Origin: Pseudaminobacter sp040045035
Lineage (GTDB): Bacteria; Pseudomonadota; Alphaproteobacteria; Rhizobiales; Rhizobiaceae
Direction: 5' to 3'
NCBI RefSeq assembly: GCF_040045035.1
Contig: NZ_JBDZDS010000003.1
Span: forward strand, 348,807 to 412,806
Length of the DNA stretch: 64,000 nucleotides
The translations under genes were made by a program, and so were the position numbers. A model generated the notes under the pieces. It searched no databases. It was not told where the DNA came from and saw nothing but the letters and a program-made list of their open reading frames with translations. The first letter of the stretch is position 1. Every line of letters begins with the position of its first letter. This document shows, piece by piece, positions 34,612 to 42,785 of this stretch.

Positions 34612-35127
34612 CCGCCCTCTCCTCAATGAATGCTGGCACGCGCCGCGCAGGCTGCGGGAGCATCCCCGAAACCACAGCCGTCGTGACCGTTAAAATCTTG
34701 AATTCGCAGCGACATCAGCAGGCCGTCTCACAGCCTGCAGTCTGCTGCATAAAGGCCGCGCGCGAGCGCGACTTGAAAAAACCAGACACCGAATTCCTCC
34801 AATCGAACGGGTTCAAGGCCCAAACATCAAAGGTTACGCCCTCGGGCGCGCTGCCATAAAGCGCACACGGGCACGAGGAGTCAACAAAAATCCTGATTAA
34901 AAGCTATATAAATCAATAGTTTAGAATAATTCTAAACTAACAATGTCAAGTTTATGGCTTTTTGCCGGCAATCCGGTGCCCTTACGGAAGGTCCCGGTCG
35001 CTGCGTCTCGGCTTGACACCGGCATGTCTCAGGTGCGACCCAAATGCGAACCGTAGCGTCGGAACAAGACGACTTGCCCGCCGCTCGGAACCTTATTGTG
35101 GCTTCGAAGAAGCAAGGCCAAAATCCC
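34612..35127. other. Divergent control region of the iron cluster, no gene
   Basis: This 516-bp spacer separates the imelysin operon (minus) and the ferredoxin reductase gene (plus). By eye it is AT-rich around 34885-34955 compared with its surroundings. It contains the promoter and palindrome described separately. Otherwise I see no coding potential. Confidence 0.7.
34918..34949 (-). promoter_or_regulatory. Irr/ICE-type box overlapping a consensus promoter
   Basis: A perfect 10-bp inverted repeat with a single central base (34918-34938) contains TTTAGAA-N3-TTCTAAA, the form of the rhizobial iron control element bound by Irr. On the minus strand a consensus -35 box TTGACA (34944-34949) is followed after 17 bp by TTCTAA (34921-34926), which lies inside the palindrome. 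A repressor bound here would cover the -10 box of the imelysin-bfd-bfr operon. That Irr is the binder, and that the leader is about 300 bases, are inferences. Confidence 0.75.
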
Positions 35128-36369
35128 ATGAAGAACGGCGTTGTCATTGTCGGTGCGGGTCATGCCGGGGTGCAGGCTGCAGCCAGCCTGCGCGAAGAAG
35201 GCTATGACGGGCCGGTGACGCTCGTCGGCGACGAGAACGAGCTGCCCTATCACAAGCCGCCGCTGTCCAAGACCTTCATCAAGGATCCGGCCGCGCAGCC
35301 GCAGATGCTGCGCGCCGAGATTTTCTACGCCAACAACCACATAGACTTGCGGCTCGGCGCCTCGGTGGAGCGCATCGACCTTTCGGCGCGGCGGCTGGAG
35401 CTGGCTGGCGGGGCAACGCTGCCCTTCGACGCCGCGATCCTGGCCACCGGCTCGCGCCCGCGCGAACTCAAGCTGGCCGGCGCCGAACTCGCCGGCGTGC
35501 TGTCGCTGCGCTCGGTGGCCGACGCGCGCGCCATCCGCGAGCTGAGCGCGGCGATCGAGGACGTCGTGATCCTCGGCGGCGGCTTCATCGGCCTCGAGAT
35601 CGCCGCCACGCTGCGGCTCGGCGGCCGCAACGTGACCGTGGTGGAAGCGCAGGACCGCCTGCTTGGCCGCGCGGTGGCGCCTTCCATCTCGGCGCATGTG
35701 CGCCAGCGCCTCGAAACCATGGGTATCCGGGTCCTGACCCAGACCACCATCGAGCGGCTGGAAGGCGACAATGGCCATGTCTCGGCCGCCCTCAATTCTC
35801 ATGGCGAGCGGCTGCCGGCGCAGATGGTCATCGTCGGCATCGGCGTGGTGCCCAATGTCGAGCTGGCGCAGGCCACCGGCCTGACGCTGTCGAACGGCGT
35901 ACGCGTGGACGGGCAGCTGCGCAGCTCGCGGCCAGAGATCCTCGCCATCGGCGACGTCGCCAACTACCGCCACCTCTTCTCCGGCGCCGACGTGCGGCTG
36001 GAATCGGTGCAGAACGCCACCGACCAGGCCAAGCTCGCCGCGCGCACCATCACGGGCCATGACGGCCACTATGACAGCGTGCCGTGGTTCTGGTCCGACA
36101 TCGGCGACATGAAGCTGCAGATGGTCGGCCTGGCCGGCACCAGCGACAGCACCGTGGTGGTGGGCGACGTGGTCGACAACAAGTTCTCCGTCTACCACTA
36201 TTTCGGCACCCGGCTGATCGCGATCGAATCCGTCAACCGCCCGGCCGACCATATGCTCGGCCGCAAGATGCTGGGCGCCGGCTTCTCGCCGCATGCCGAA
36301 ACGGTGACCGCCGGCGCCGACGCGCTGAAGGCTGCCTTCGCCGAAGCGCAGAAGGAAGCGGCCGCTTAG
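35128..36369 (+). CDS. FAD-dependent ferredoxin reductase
   Basis: A 413-residue flavoprotein of the ferredoxin/rubredoxin/putidaredoxin reductase family. FAD binding is shown by VVIVGAGHAGVQAA at the N-terminus, NAD(P)H binding by ILGGGFIGLEIA, and the second FAD motif by ILAIGDVANY. The C-terminal reductase domain (VPWFWSDIGDMKLQMVG) is typical. The ATG at 35128 precedes the FAD motif directly. Its partner ferredoxin is unknown; Bfd, encoded in the divergent operon, is one possibility suggested only by proximity. It is followed by a hydrolase gene after 27 bp. Confidence 0.9.
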   Translation: MKNGVVIVGAGHAGVQAAASLREEGYDGPVTLVGDENELPYHKPPLSKTFIKDPAAQPQMLRAEIFYANNHIDLRLGASVERIDLSARRLELAGGATLPFDAAILATGSRPRELKLAGAELAGVLSLRSVADARAIRELSAAIEDVVILGGGFIGLEIAATLRLGGRNVTVVEAQDRLLGRAVAPSISAHVRQRLETMGIRVLTQTTIERLEGDNGHVSAALNSHGERLPAQMVIVGIGVVPNVELAQATGLTLSNGVRVDGQLRSSRPEILAIGDVANYRHLFSGADVRLESVQNATDQAKLAARTITGHDGHYDSVPWFWSDIGDMKLQMVGLAGTSDSTVVVGDVVDNKFSVYHYFGTRLIAIESVNRPADHMLGRKMLGAGFSPHAETVTAGADALKAAFAEAQKEAAA

Positions 36370-36396
36370 TCCCGACGCGGCTGGGGAGGACGGCCG

Positions 36397-37116
36397 ATGA
36401 CAGACGACTGGTTCGTGAAGAAGCCGATCGACCGGCAGATCACGCTGGTGACGGAGCCCTATGTCGACTCCTTCTACAGCGCCAATATCTGGCTCGTGCG
36501 CGGGGCCGAGGCGGATCTCGTGGTCGACACCGGCATGGGGCTGAGGCCACTACGGCCCGTGCTCGACCTGACGCCGGGCAAGCCGGTGCTGGCGCTCGCC
36601 ACGCATATCCATCTCGACCATGTCGGCGGGCTTCACGAGTTCGAGCACCGGTTGGGCCCGCGCCAGTCGGCCGAAGCCTTTGCCACCATGCCCGACGAAC
36701 TGACCTTCGCCGACGAATACCGCGAAATCGAGCAGCCGGTGACGAGGCTCCCCTCCCCCGGCTGGACGCCCGCCGACTACCGGCTGACGCCCGCGCCGCT
36801 GACGCGCATTCTTGACGAAGGCGACGTGATCGACCTTGGCGACCGTCGCTTCACCGTGCTGGAACTGCCCGGCCATTCGCCCGACGGCATCGGCCTGTTC
36901 GATGAGAAGAACGGCGTCTTCTTCGGTGGCGATGCGATCTATGACGAGGAGCTGCTCGACGACATTCCGGGATCGGACAAGGCCGTCTACCGGCGGACCA
37001 TGGAGCGCCTGAAGACGCTGCCGATCCGCATCGGCCACGGCGGGCACGGGCCGAGCTTTGATGCAAAACGCATGCGCGAGATCATTGACGGCTATCTGGC
37101 CGGCGCGGGGGCATGA
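36397..37116 (+). CDS. Metallo-beta-lactamase fold hydrolase
   Basis: The 239-residue protein has the metal motif THIHLDHVGG (HxHxDH) near residue 70, LPGHSPDGI as the second metal site and GGDAIYD as the third, all usual for MBL-fold hydrolases of two zinc or iron ions. The substrate is unknown. It is probably cotranscribed with the preceding reductase gene. It is followed by repeat DNA. Confidence 0.87.
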   Translation: MTDDWFVKKPIDRQITLVTEPYVDSFYSANIWLVRGAEADLVVDTGMGLRPLRPVLDLTPGKPVLALATHIHLDHVGGLHEFEHRLGPRQSAEAFATMPDELTFADEYREIEQPVTRLPSPGWTPADYRLTPAPLTRILDEGDVIDLGDRRFTVLELPGHSPDGIGLFDEKNGVFFGGDAIYDEELLDDIPGSDKAVYRRTMERLKTLPIRIGHGGHGPSFDAKRMREIIDGYLAGAGA

Positions 37117-37180
37117 GCTGGGCGGCGTTGGCCAGGACAAGCGAAGCGCTGATGCTTGCATCCAGCTTGGGCTTCTCCCC

Positions 37181-37470
37181 TGCACTGGACTGCCGATTGA
37201 GAATCCGAGGCATGGGTCCCCGGAACCTCCGCACTTCGCTGCGCTCGTGCTCCGGCCCGAGGACGACGGAAATTTGGGGGCGTCCCCCGCCAATCTGCGG
37301 GGCTGAACGCCGTCCCGCTAATCTGCGCGGTTGCACGCGGCATCAAAGATTTGCGCCGCCGCGCCCCTTCCCGTCATCCTCGCGCCCCGAGCAGTGAGCG
37401 AAGCGAGCGGCGAGGGGCTGCGGGGTCCAGGCCTCGACGGTCGCGCAATCAGAGCCGTCGACGGGATTCG
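37181..37470. repeat. Long direct repeat, copy 1
   Basis: This roughly 290-bp unit is repeated at an offset of 362-363 bp (37543-37834) with scattered mismatches. Internal modules include a GGGGGCGTCCCCC hairpin, a GTGAGCGAAGCGAGC stretch and CGACGG...CCGTCG inverted arms. A partial third copy of the first module (GAGGACGACGGA...) follows at 37472-37512. Confidence 0.85.
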
Positions 37471-37542
37471 ACCCGAGGACGACGGAAGTTTGGTGTCGCC
37501 CCCGCGAATCTCCCATGCGTGGGTTCAGTTCAAGTTTCACCC

Positions 37543-37834
37543 TGCCCCAGACTGCCCGTTGGGAGTCCGAGGCATGGGTCCCCGGAATCTCCGCACTTCG
37601 CTGCGCTCGCGCTCCGGCCCGAGAACGACGGAGGTTTGGGGGCGTCCCCCGCCAATCTGCGGGGTTCAGCGCCGTCCGGCCAATCTCCGGGGGGCACGTG
37701 ACGTCAAAGATTTGCACCGCGGCGCCACCCTTCCCGTCATCCTCGCGCCCCGAGCAGTGAGCGAAGCGAGCAGCGAGGGGTTGCGGGGATCCAGGCCTCG
37801 ACGGTCGCGCGACCAGAGCCGTCGACGGGATTCG
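37543..37834. repeat. Long direct repeat, copy 2
   Basis: Second copy of the 290-bp unit. The shared core runs from the segment GTCCGAGGCATGGGTCCCCG-like part to GTCGACGGGATTCG. Substitutions between copies and a one-base length change show that the duplication is not very recent. It ends about 50 bp before a strong terminator. Confidence 0.85.
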
Positions 37835-37881
37835 GCCGACACAGACCGCGTCAATTGCCGTCCGTGATCCCCAACCAAAAC

Positions 37882-37909
37882 AAAAATGCCCCGTCAAACG
37901 GGGCATTTT
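37882..37909 (-). terminator. Intrinsic terminator of the aldehyde dehydrogenase gene
   Basis: AAAATGCCCCG-tcaaa-CGGGGCATTTT is a perfect 11-bp stem flanked by A and T runs, 32 bp after the minus-strand aldehyde dehydrogenase stop. It is symmetric enough to work on both strands. Confidence 0.85.
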
Positions 37910-37940
37910 CTTCCTGTTGAGCAGAGCCCCGCCAGAAGGC

Positions 37941-39386
37941 TCAGGCCCCGGTGTTCCAGCCGGAGATCGACTTCACTTCAAGAAAGTCTTCGAGGCCCCA
38001 CTTGCCGCCCTCGCGGCCGAGGCCCGACTGCTTGTAGCCGCCGAACGGGCTGCCCGGGCCGCGCGAGGAACCGTTGAGCTGCACCATGCCCGAGCGCAGG
38101 CGGCGCGCCACGCGGTGGGCGCGCTCCTGGCTGCCGGTCTGGATGTAGCCCGACAGGCCATAGGGCGTGTCGTTGGCAATCGCGATGGCCTCTTCCTCGG
38201 TGTCGAAGGGGATCATCGCCAGCACCGGGCCGAACACCTCTTCCTGGGCGATGCGCATGTCGTTGGAGACATCGGCAAAGATCGTCGGGCGCACGAAGTA
38301 GCCGCGATTGAACCCTTCCGGACGTCCGGTGCCGCCGGCGACAAGGCGCGCGCCTTCCTTGATGCCGACCTCGATCAGGCCCTGGATCTTGTCGAACTGC
38401 AAGGCGGAGATCACCGGGCCGATATGGTCGCCATCCTCGGAGGGGTTGCCGACCGCCGTCTGCTCGGCAGCCTCGCGGGCCACCTCGACGGCCTGGTCGT
38501 AGATCGAGCGTTCGACCAGCATGCGCGTGGGCGCATTGCAGGACTGGCCGGTGTTTTCGAAGCAGTGGGCCACGCCGCGCTTGACCGCAGCCGTCACGTC
38601 GGTGTCGGCAAAGACGATGTTGGGCGACTTGCCGCCGAGCTCCAGCGTCACGCGCTTGACCGTCTCGGCCGCCGCCTTGGTGACGGCGACGCCGGCGCGG
38701 GTCGAGCCGGTGAAGGACATCATGTCGATGCCGGGGTGGCGCGACATCGCCTCGCCCACGGTGGGGCCATCGCCATTGACCATGTTGAACACGCCGGCCG
38801 GGAAGCCGGCCTCTTCCATGATCTCGGCAAAGACGATGGACGACATCGGCGCGATCTCGGACGGCTTCAGCACCACGGTGCAGCCGGCGGCGAGCGCCGG
38901 CACCACCTTCAGCGTGACCTGGTTCATCGGCCAGTTCCACGGCGTGATGAGGCCGCAAACGCCGATCGGCTCATGCACGATGCGGTCGTTGGGGGCGATC
39001 TCGCTGAGCTGGTGCTCGAATTCGAATTCCTTCAGCGCGCGGATGAAGTTCTTGATGTGGCTGGCGCCGACGGCGGCCTGCGATTCCGTGGCGAGCTTGA
39101 TCGGCGCGCCCATTTCGCTCGAGATCGCCTGCGACATGTCGGGCAGGCGGCGCTTGTAGGCGGCGAGCAGCTTTTCGAGATATTCGAGGCGCACCTCGCG
39201 GCTGGTGCGGCTCCAGCTTTCGAAGGCCTTGCGGGCGGCGGCAACGGCCTTGTCGACATCGGCGGCCGAGCCAAGCGAGATGACGGCGAAGGGCTGCTCG
39301 TCGGCCGGGTTGATGACCTCGAGCTCCCGGGGCGTAACCGGCGCGGTCCAGCGTCCGTCGATGAAGAAATCGGTCTTGCGCAGCAT
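37941..39386 (-). CDS. Aldehyde dehydrogenase family protein
   Basis: A 481-residue NAD(P)-dependent aldehyde dehydrogenase. Catalytic residues are visible: the general base Glu in LELGGKSPNIV and the nucleophile Cys in ENTGQSCNAPT. The nucleotide site includes TPWNWPMNQ and GSTRAGVAV. The physiological aldehyde cannot be told from sequence. It is monocistronic, ended by the terminator at 37882, and diverges from the MFS gene over about 255 bp. Confidence 0.93.
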   Translation of the reverse strand: MLRKTDFFIDGRWTAPVTPRELEVINPADEQPFAVISLGSAADVDKAVAAARKAFESWSRTSREVRLEYLEKLLAAYKRRLPDMSQAISSEMGAPIKLATESQAAVGASHIKNFIRALKEFEFEHQLSEIAPNDRIVHEPIGVCGLITPWNWPMNQVTLKVVPALAAGCTVVLKPSEIAPMSSIVFAEIMEEAGFPAGVFNMVNGDGPTVGEAMSRHPGIDMMSFTGSTRAGVAVTKAAAETVKRVTLELGGKSPNIVFADTDVTAAVKRGVAHCFENTGQSCNAPTRMLVERSIYDQAVEVAREAAEQTAVGNPSEDGDHIGPVISALQFDKIQGLIEVGIKEGARLVAGGTGRPEGFNRGYFVRPTIFADVSNDMRIAQEEVFGPVLAMIPFDTEEEAIAIANDTPYGLSGYIQTGSQERAHRVARRLRSGMVQLNGSSRGPGSPFGGYKQSGLGREGGKWGLEDFLEVKSISGWNTGA

Positions 39387-39584
39387 AAAACTCTCCTTTG
39401 CAACGGCAGTCTTGGCAGACGTAGCGCTTTGCCGCCCGTCTTTCCGCGATGATTACGACGAGATTGGTTGCCCAATAAGTAGCAACGAAGACGAGGCCAT
39501 TCAAACCGGACGCGACCGGAAAACGACTAGGCCAGCGCCAAGCAATCCTGCCGGGCGATTGTCAGGATACTTTTCGCCTTGGGA

Positions 39585-39612
39585 TTGCACTGTCACAAAC
39601 TGCCTGTATAAG
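39585..39612 (+). promoter_or_regulatory. Probable promoter of the MFS transporter gene
   Basis: TTGCAC (39585-39590), a 16-bp spacer and TATAAG (39607-39612) lie about 30 bp upstream of the MFS start, so the leader would be short. The call rests on consensus only. Confidence 0.45.
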
Positions 39613-39641
39613 TCCGCTCCCTTTCGAAGCGAGCAACCGCC

Positions 39642-40889
39642 ATGTCCATATCCGGCTCCCGCCGCAAGGCGGCCATCGCCTTCATCCTCGTGACCGCGGT
39701 GCTCGACGTCGTGGCGATGGGCATCATCATTCCGGTGCTCCCGTCGCTCATCGAGGAATTCGCCGGCTCGAATGCCGAGGCAGGCTGGATCAACGGCGTG
39801 TTCGTGGCGCTGTGGGCGGGCATGCAGTTCGTCGCCTCGCCGATCATCGGCTCGCTGTCTGACCGATATGGCCGCCGTCCGGTGATCCTGCTTTCGACGG
39901 TGGGCCTGGCGGCAGACTATGTGCTGATGGCCGTGGCGCCGAACCTGTGGTGGCTGGCGCTCGGCCGCATCATCGCCGGCATCACCTCGTCCAGCTTCAC
40001 CACGGTCTTTGCCTATATGGCCGACATCACCGCGCCAGAGAACCGCGCGCGCGGCTACGGGCTGATCGGCGCGGCCTTCAGCGCCGGCTTCGTGGCCGGG
40101 CCGCTGCTGGGCGGCGTGCTGGGCGAGATTTCGCCGCGCGCGCCGTTCTGGGTGGCGGCGGCTATGAGCGGGCTGGCCTTCCTCTACGGGCTTTTGATCC
40201 TGCCGGAATCGCTGGCGCCGGAAAAGCGCATGAACTTCTCGTGGAAGCGCGCCAACCCGTTCGGCGCGATGATGCTGCTGCGCTCCCACACCGAGCTCAC
40301 GGGCCTCGCGATCGTGACCTTCCTGCTGCACTTCGCCCATCATGTCTTCTCGGCCGTCTTCGTTCTTTTCGCCGCCTACCGCTTCAACTGGCACGCCTGG
40401 GAAGTGGGCATTCTGCTGGCGATGGTGGGCGTGCTCGACATGATCGTGCAGGGGGTGGTGGTCGGCCCCACGGTGAAGCGCTTCGGCGACCGCGCCACCA
40501 TGGTGTTCGGCCTGTTCGGCGGCGCCATCGGCATCGCCTGGATGGGGCTCGCGCCGACGGGCCTGCTGTTCACGCTTGCCATGTTCCCCAACGCGCTGTG
40601 GGGGCTCGCCATGCCCACGATCCAGTCGCTGATGACGCAGCGCGTCTCCGAATCCGAGCAGGGCCAGCTGCAGGGCGCCAATATGAGCGTGGCGAGCATT
40701 GCCGGCGTGATCTCGCCGCTGTTCTTCGGCGCGGTCTATTCCTTCACGCTGAAGGAGGGATCGTGGCTGCCCTATCCGGGCGCTTCGTTCCTGATCGCTT
40801 CCTTCGTGCTGCTGTGCGCCGCACTGCTCGGCTGGGCCGTGGCACGGCAGGCCACGAAGCGCGAGGAAGAGGCAGACGTCTTGCCCTGA
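39642..40889 (+). CDS. MFS transporter, TCR/Tet-type
   Basis: A 415-residue inner-membrane transporter with about 12 helices. MFS motif A is GSLSDRYGRRPV after helix 2. The overall pattern, with GLIGAAFSAGFVAGPLLGG in helix 5, resembles the tetracycline-class drug:H+ antiporters. Export of drugs or metabolites is likely, but the substrate is unknown. No regulator lies adjacent. Confidence 0.9.
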   Translation: MSISGSRRKAAIAFILVTAVLDVVAMGIIIPVLPSLIEEFAGSNAEAGWINGVFVALWAGMQFVASPIIGSLSDRYGRRPVILLSTVGLAADYVLMAVAPNLWWLALGRIIAGITSSSFTTVFAYMADITAPENRARGYGLIGAAFSAGFVAGPLLGGVLGEISPRAPFWVAAAMSGLAFLYGLLILPESLAPEKRMNFSWKRANPFGAMMLLRSHTELTGLAIVTFLLHFAHHVFSAVFVLFAAYRFNWHAWEVGILLAMVGVLDMIVQGVVVGPTVKRFGDRATMVFGLFGGAIGIAWMGLAPTGLLFTLAMFPNALWGLAMPTIQSLMTQRVSESEQGQLQGANMSVASIAGVISPLFFGAVYSFTLKEGSWLPYPGASFLIASFVLLCAALLGWAVARQATKREEEADVLP

Positions 40890-41260
40890 CGCGCTTGGCG
40901 CGCACGACCAATCCCGAAACGGCCCGCGGATAGATAACGCCGCCTCGCGCCCGCGCGTGAGGCCGGCGCGTCTTGTCCTTCGAAGATCGATGTCCGGCGC
41001 GCCCGGACAGAAACCTACGACCGATGGCTTATCCAAGTATAGGCTGCGGGGCCAAACTTAGCCGAATAACCGAATAGGTTAACGCAAGGCTAATCTGCTA
41101 TATGATGCAGGTGTTACGAAACAGCGCAGTCGTCTGACAAACTGTTTCCAAGAGACTCCAAAGTTGTCCTGCGGCCACCGAACCGCCTTAGTTCGCCGCG
41201 TTTGGCGCCTCATTTCGTCCGTACCCGCTTGGGCACCGATTAACGGAGCCTAACCGAAAG
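40890..41260. other. 371-bp intergenic region, no gene seen
   Basis: There is no credible coding frame. A moderately AT-rich stretch around 41050-41110 may hold the promoter of the rlpA-like gene, but I see no box good enough to annotate. Confidence 0.5.
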
Positions 41261-41620
41261 ATGAAGAATTTTCAGACTGCGGTCACCGCGGTCACGGTGA
41301 CGGCCGGCCTGATGATTGCCGCCTCCACCGCAACCGCCTCGGCCCAGTGCGGCCGCGCCTCCTGGTACGCCCTCACCTCCAAGACGGCGTCCGGCGAGCG
41401 AATGAACCCTTCCGCACTGACCGCAGCCCACCCCAGCCTGCCATTCGGCACCAAAGTCCGCGTCACCAATCAGAGCAACGGCCGCAGCGTCGTGGTGCGC
41501 ATCAACGATCGCGGCCCCTTCGTGCGTGGCCGCGTGCTCGATCTTTCGAAGGGAGCCGCGCAGCAGCTCGGCTTCGTCAGTTCGGGCCAGACCGCGATCT
41601 GCCTCAACCGCGAGAGCTAA
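41261..41620 (+). CDS. rlpA: RlpA-like septal ring protein, DPBB domain
   Basis: A 119-residue exported protein with a signal ending at ATASAQ, followed by a single double-psi beta-barrel. The RlpA pattern is visible in ASWYA, TASGE, TAAHPSLPFGTKVRVTN and VVRINDRGPF, ending in RVLDLSKGAA. RlpA enzymes cleave or bind denuded peptidoglycan at septa; this short form has no SPOR domain, so septal targeting is uncertain. Its 3-prime end overlaps the convergent ATP-grasp gene by 17 bp. Confidence 0.85.
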   Translation: MKNFQTAVTAVTVTAGLMIAASTATASAQCGRASWYALTSKTASGERMNPSALTAAHPSLPFGTKVRVTNQSNGRSVVVRINDRGPFVRGRVLDLSKGAAQQLGFVSSGQTAICLNRES

Positions 41621-42668
41621 AACGTCTGGCCGCCGTCTCGGCCACCGCCTCGGCCAACCCCAGCCCCCATTGCGCCTGGCAATAGGCGCGAAAATCGAAG
41701 CAGGGAAGGCCGGGGCAGACCTCGAACTCGATGAGGTGGACGGTGTCGTCCGCCTCCACGCGAAAATCCATCGAAAAGACGTCGCGCAGGCCTAGCGCCT
41801 GCATCAGCCGGCTCGCGGAGGCACCGATGCGTTCCGCCGCCAGCGGCTGGCTGGCCGCCACCGGCACGAGCTCCGGCTCGGCATAGGTGCCTGCCGCCCT
41901 CGCCTCGGCGCCCGTCTCGCCATAAAGCGCCAGACTGTCCTCCATCGTCTGGAAATCGCCGCCGGAGTCGACGAAGAAGGTGCCCAGCGCCTCCACCCCC
42001 GCCTCGGGCTGCACGGCGAGGAAGCTCGTCCGCACATTGCGTCCCGCCACATAGGGCTGGACCACGACATCGTCGCGATAGGCGGCAAAGACGCGCCGGC
42101 TGAGATCCAGCGCATGCTCCAAGGAATGGCAGCGCGAGTCGGAAAAAATGCCTATCTTGGCGCCGAGCCGGTTCGGCTTGACGAAATAACCCGAAGCGGA
42201 AGCCGGCGGCTCCGCCAGCCACTCGCCGTTGCGCGCCAGCCCGGCCTCGGGCACCGGAAGCCCGAGCGCGCGCAGCACGGCGCCGGAGCGGAACTTGTCC
42301 TGGCACAGCGCGAAGAGCGAGTCGTCGGCGCCGAGCGTTGGCAGTCCGTTCAGCCGCGCCAACGCCGGGCCGGCGCCGCCGCGGAAATAGGCGATGCCGT
42401 CGGTGATCGTCCAGACAAGGCTGCGCTCGGGATCGCGGCCAGCGAGCACTTGCGGCGCGTCGTCCAGCGTCACCGGATCGAAACGCAGGCCGCGCCGGGC
42501 GCAGGCCTGCGCCATGGCGTCGAATTCCGGCTCGATATCGGTCGACTGCGCCAGATAGGAGGCGATCTCGGCGGCGCGGGTGGGCGGGCTGCCCTCGGCC
42601 ACCAGCCGGTCGAAGCAGGCGCGCTCGGGCTCGTAGACGAAAAGCAGCGTCGGCGACTGGTCCGTCAT
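41604..42668 (-). CDS. ATP-grasp family enzyme, function unknown
   Basis: A 354-residue protein resembling glutathione synthetase and D-Ala-D-Ala ligase. The ATP-grasp pieces are seen in SGYFVKPNRLGAKIGIFSD (phosphate loop), VVQPYVAGRNVRTSFL, and the metal-binding segment MDFRVEADDTVHLIEFEVCPG. I do not recognise the specific family or substrate. The gene is between rlpA (convergent, 17-bp overlap) and the galactoside operon (same strand, 117 bp away), with no clear link to either. Confidence 0.75.
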   Translation of the reverse strand: MTDQSPTLLFVYEPERACFDRLVAEGSPPTRAAEIASYLAQSTDIEPEFDAMAQACARRGLRFDPVTLDDAPQVLAGRDPERSLVWTITDGIAYFRGGAGPALARLNGLPTLGADDSLFALCQDKFRSGAVLRALGLPVPEAGLARNGEWLAEPPASASGYFVKPNRLGAKIGIFSDSRCHSLEHALDLSRRVFAAYRDDVVVQPYVAGRNVRTSFLAVQPEAGVEALGTFFVDSGGDFQTMEDSLALYGETGAEARAAGTYAEPELVPVAASQPLAAERIGASASRLMQALGLRDVFSMDFRVEADDTVHLIEFEVCPGLPCFDFRAYCQAQWGLGLAEAVAETAARRFSSRG

Positions 42669-42785
42669 ATTTTTCTTACCCCTCGACCGGCTTCAAGGCT
42701 TCTGCCGGTTGATTGAGCTTCGCATCATCGCCGCAACGGGTTTTGCGCGAAATCGACCTCGGCCAAGCCCTGCTGCGACATCGGC

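Larger units (their letters stand above)
37117..37940. other. 824-bp gene-free repeat region
   Basis: No convincing gene lies here; the open frames are short and each follows the repeat units. The segment contains two long repeat copies, a partial third module and the terminator of the aldehyde dehydrogenase gene. Confidence 0.7.

Noticed and set aside
37331..37906. Open frames of 80-187 codons in the repeat region
   Set aside because: They exist on both strands and in several frames, follow the repeat units, and contain no domain. The repeats simply lack stops.
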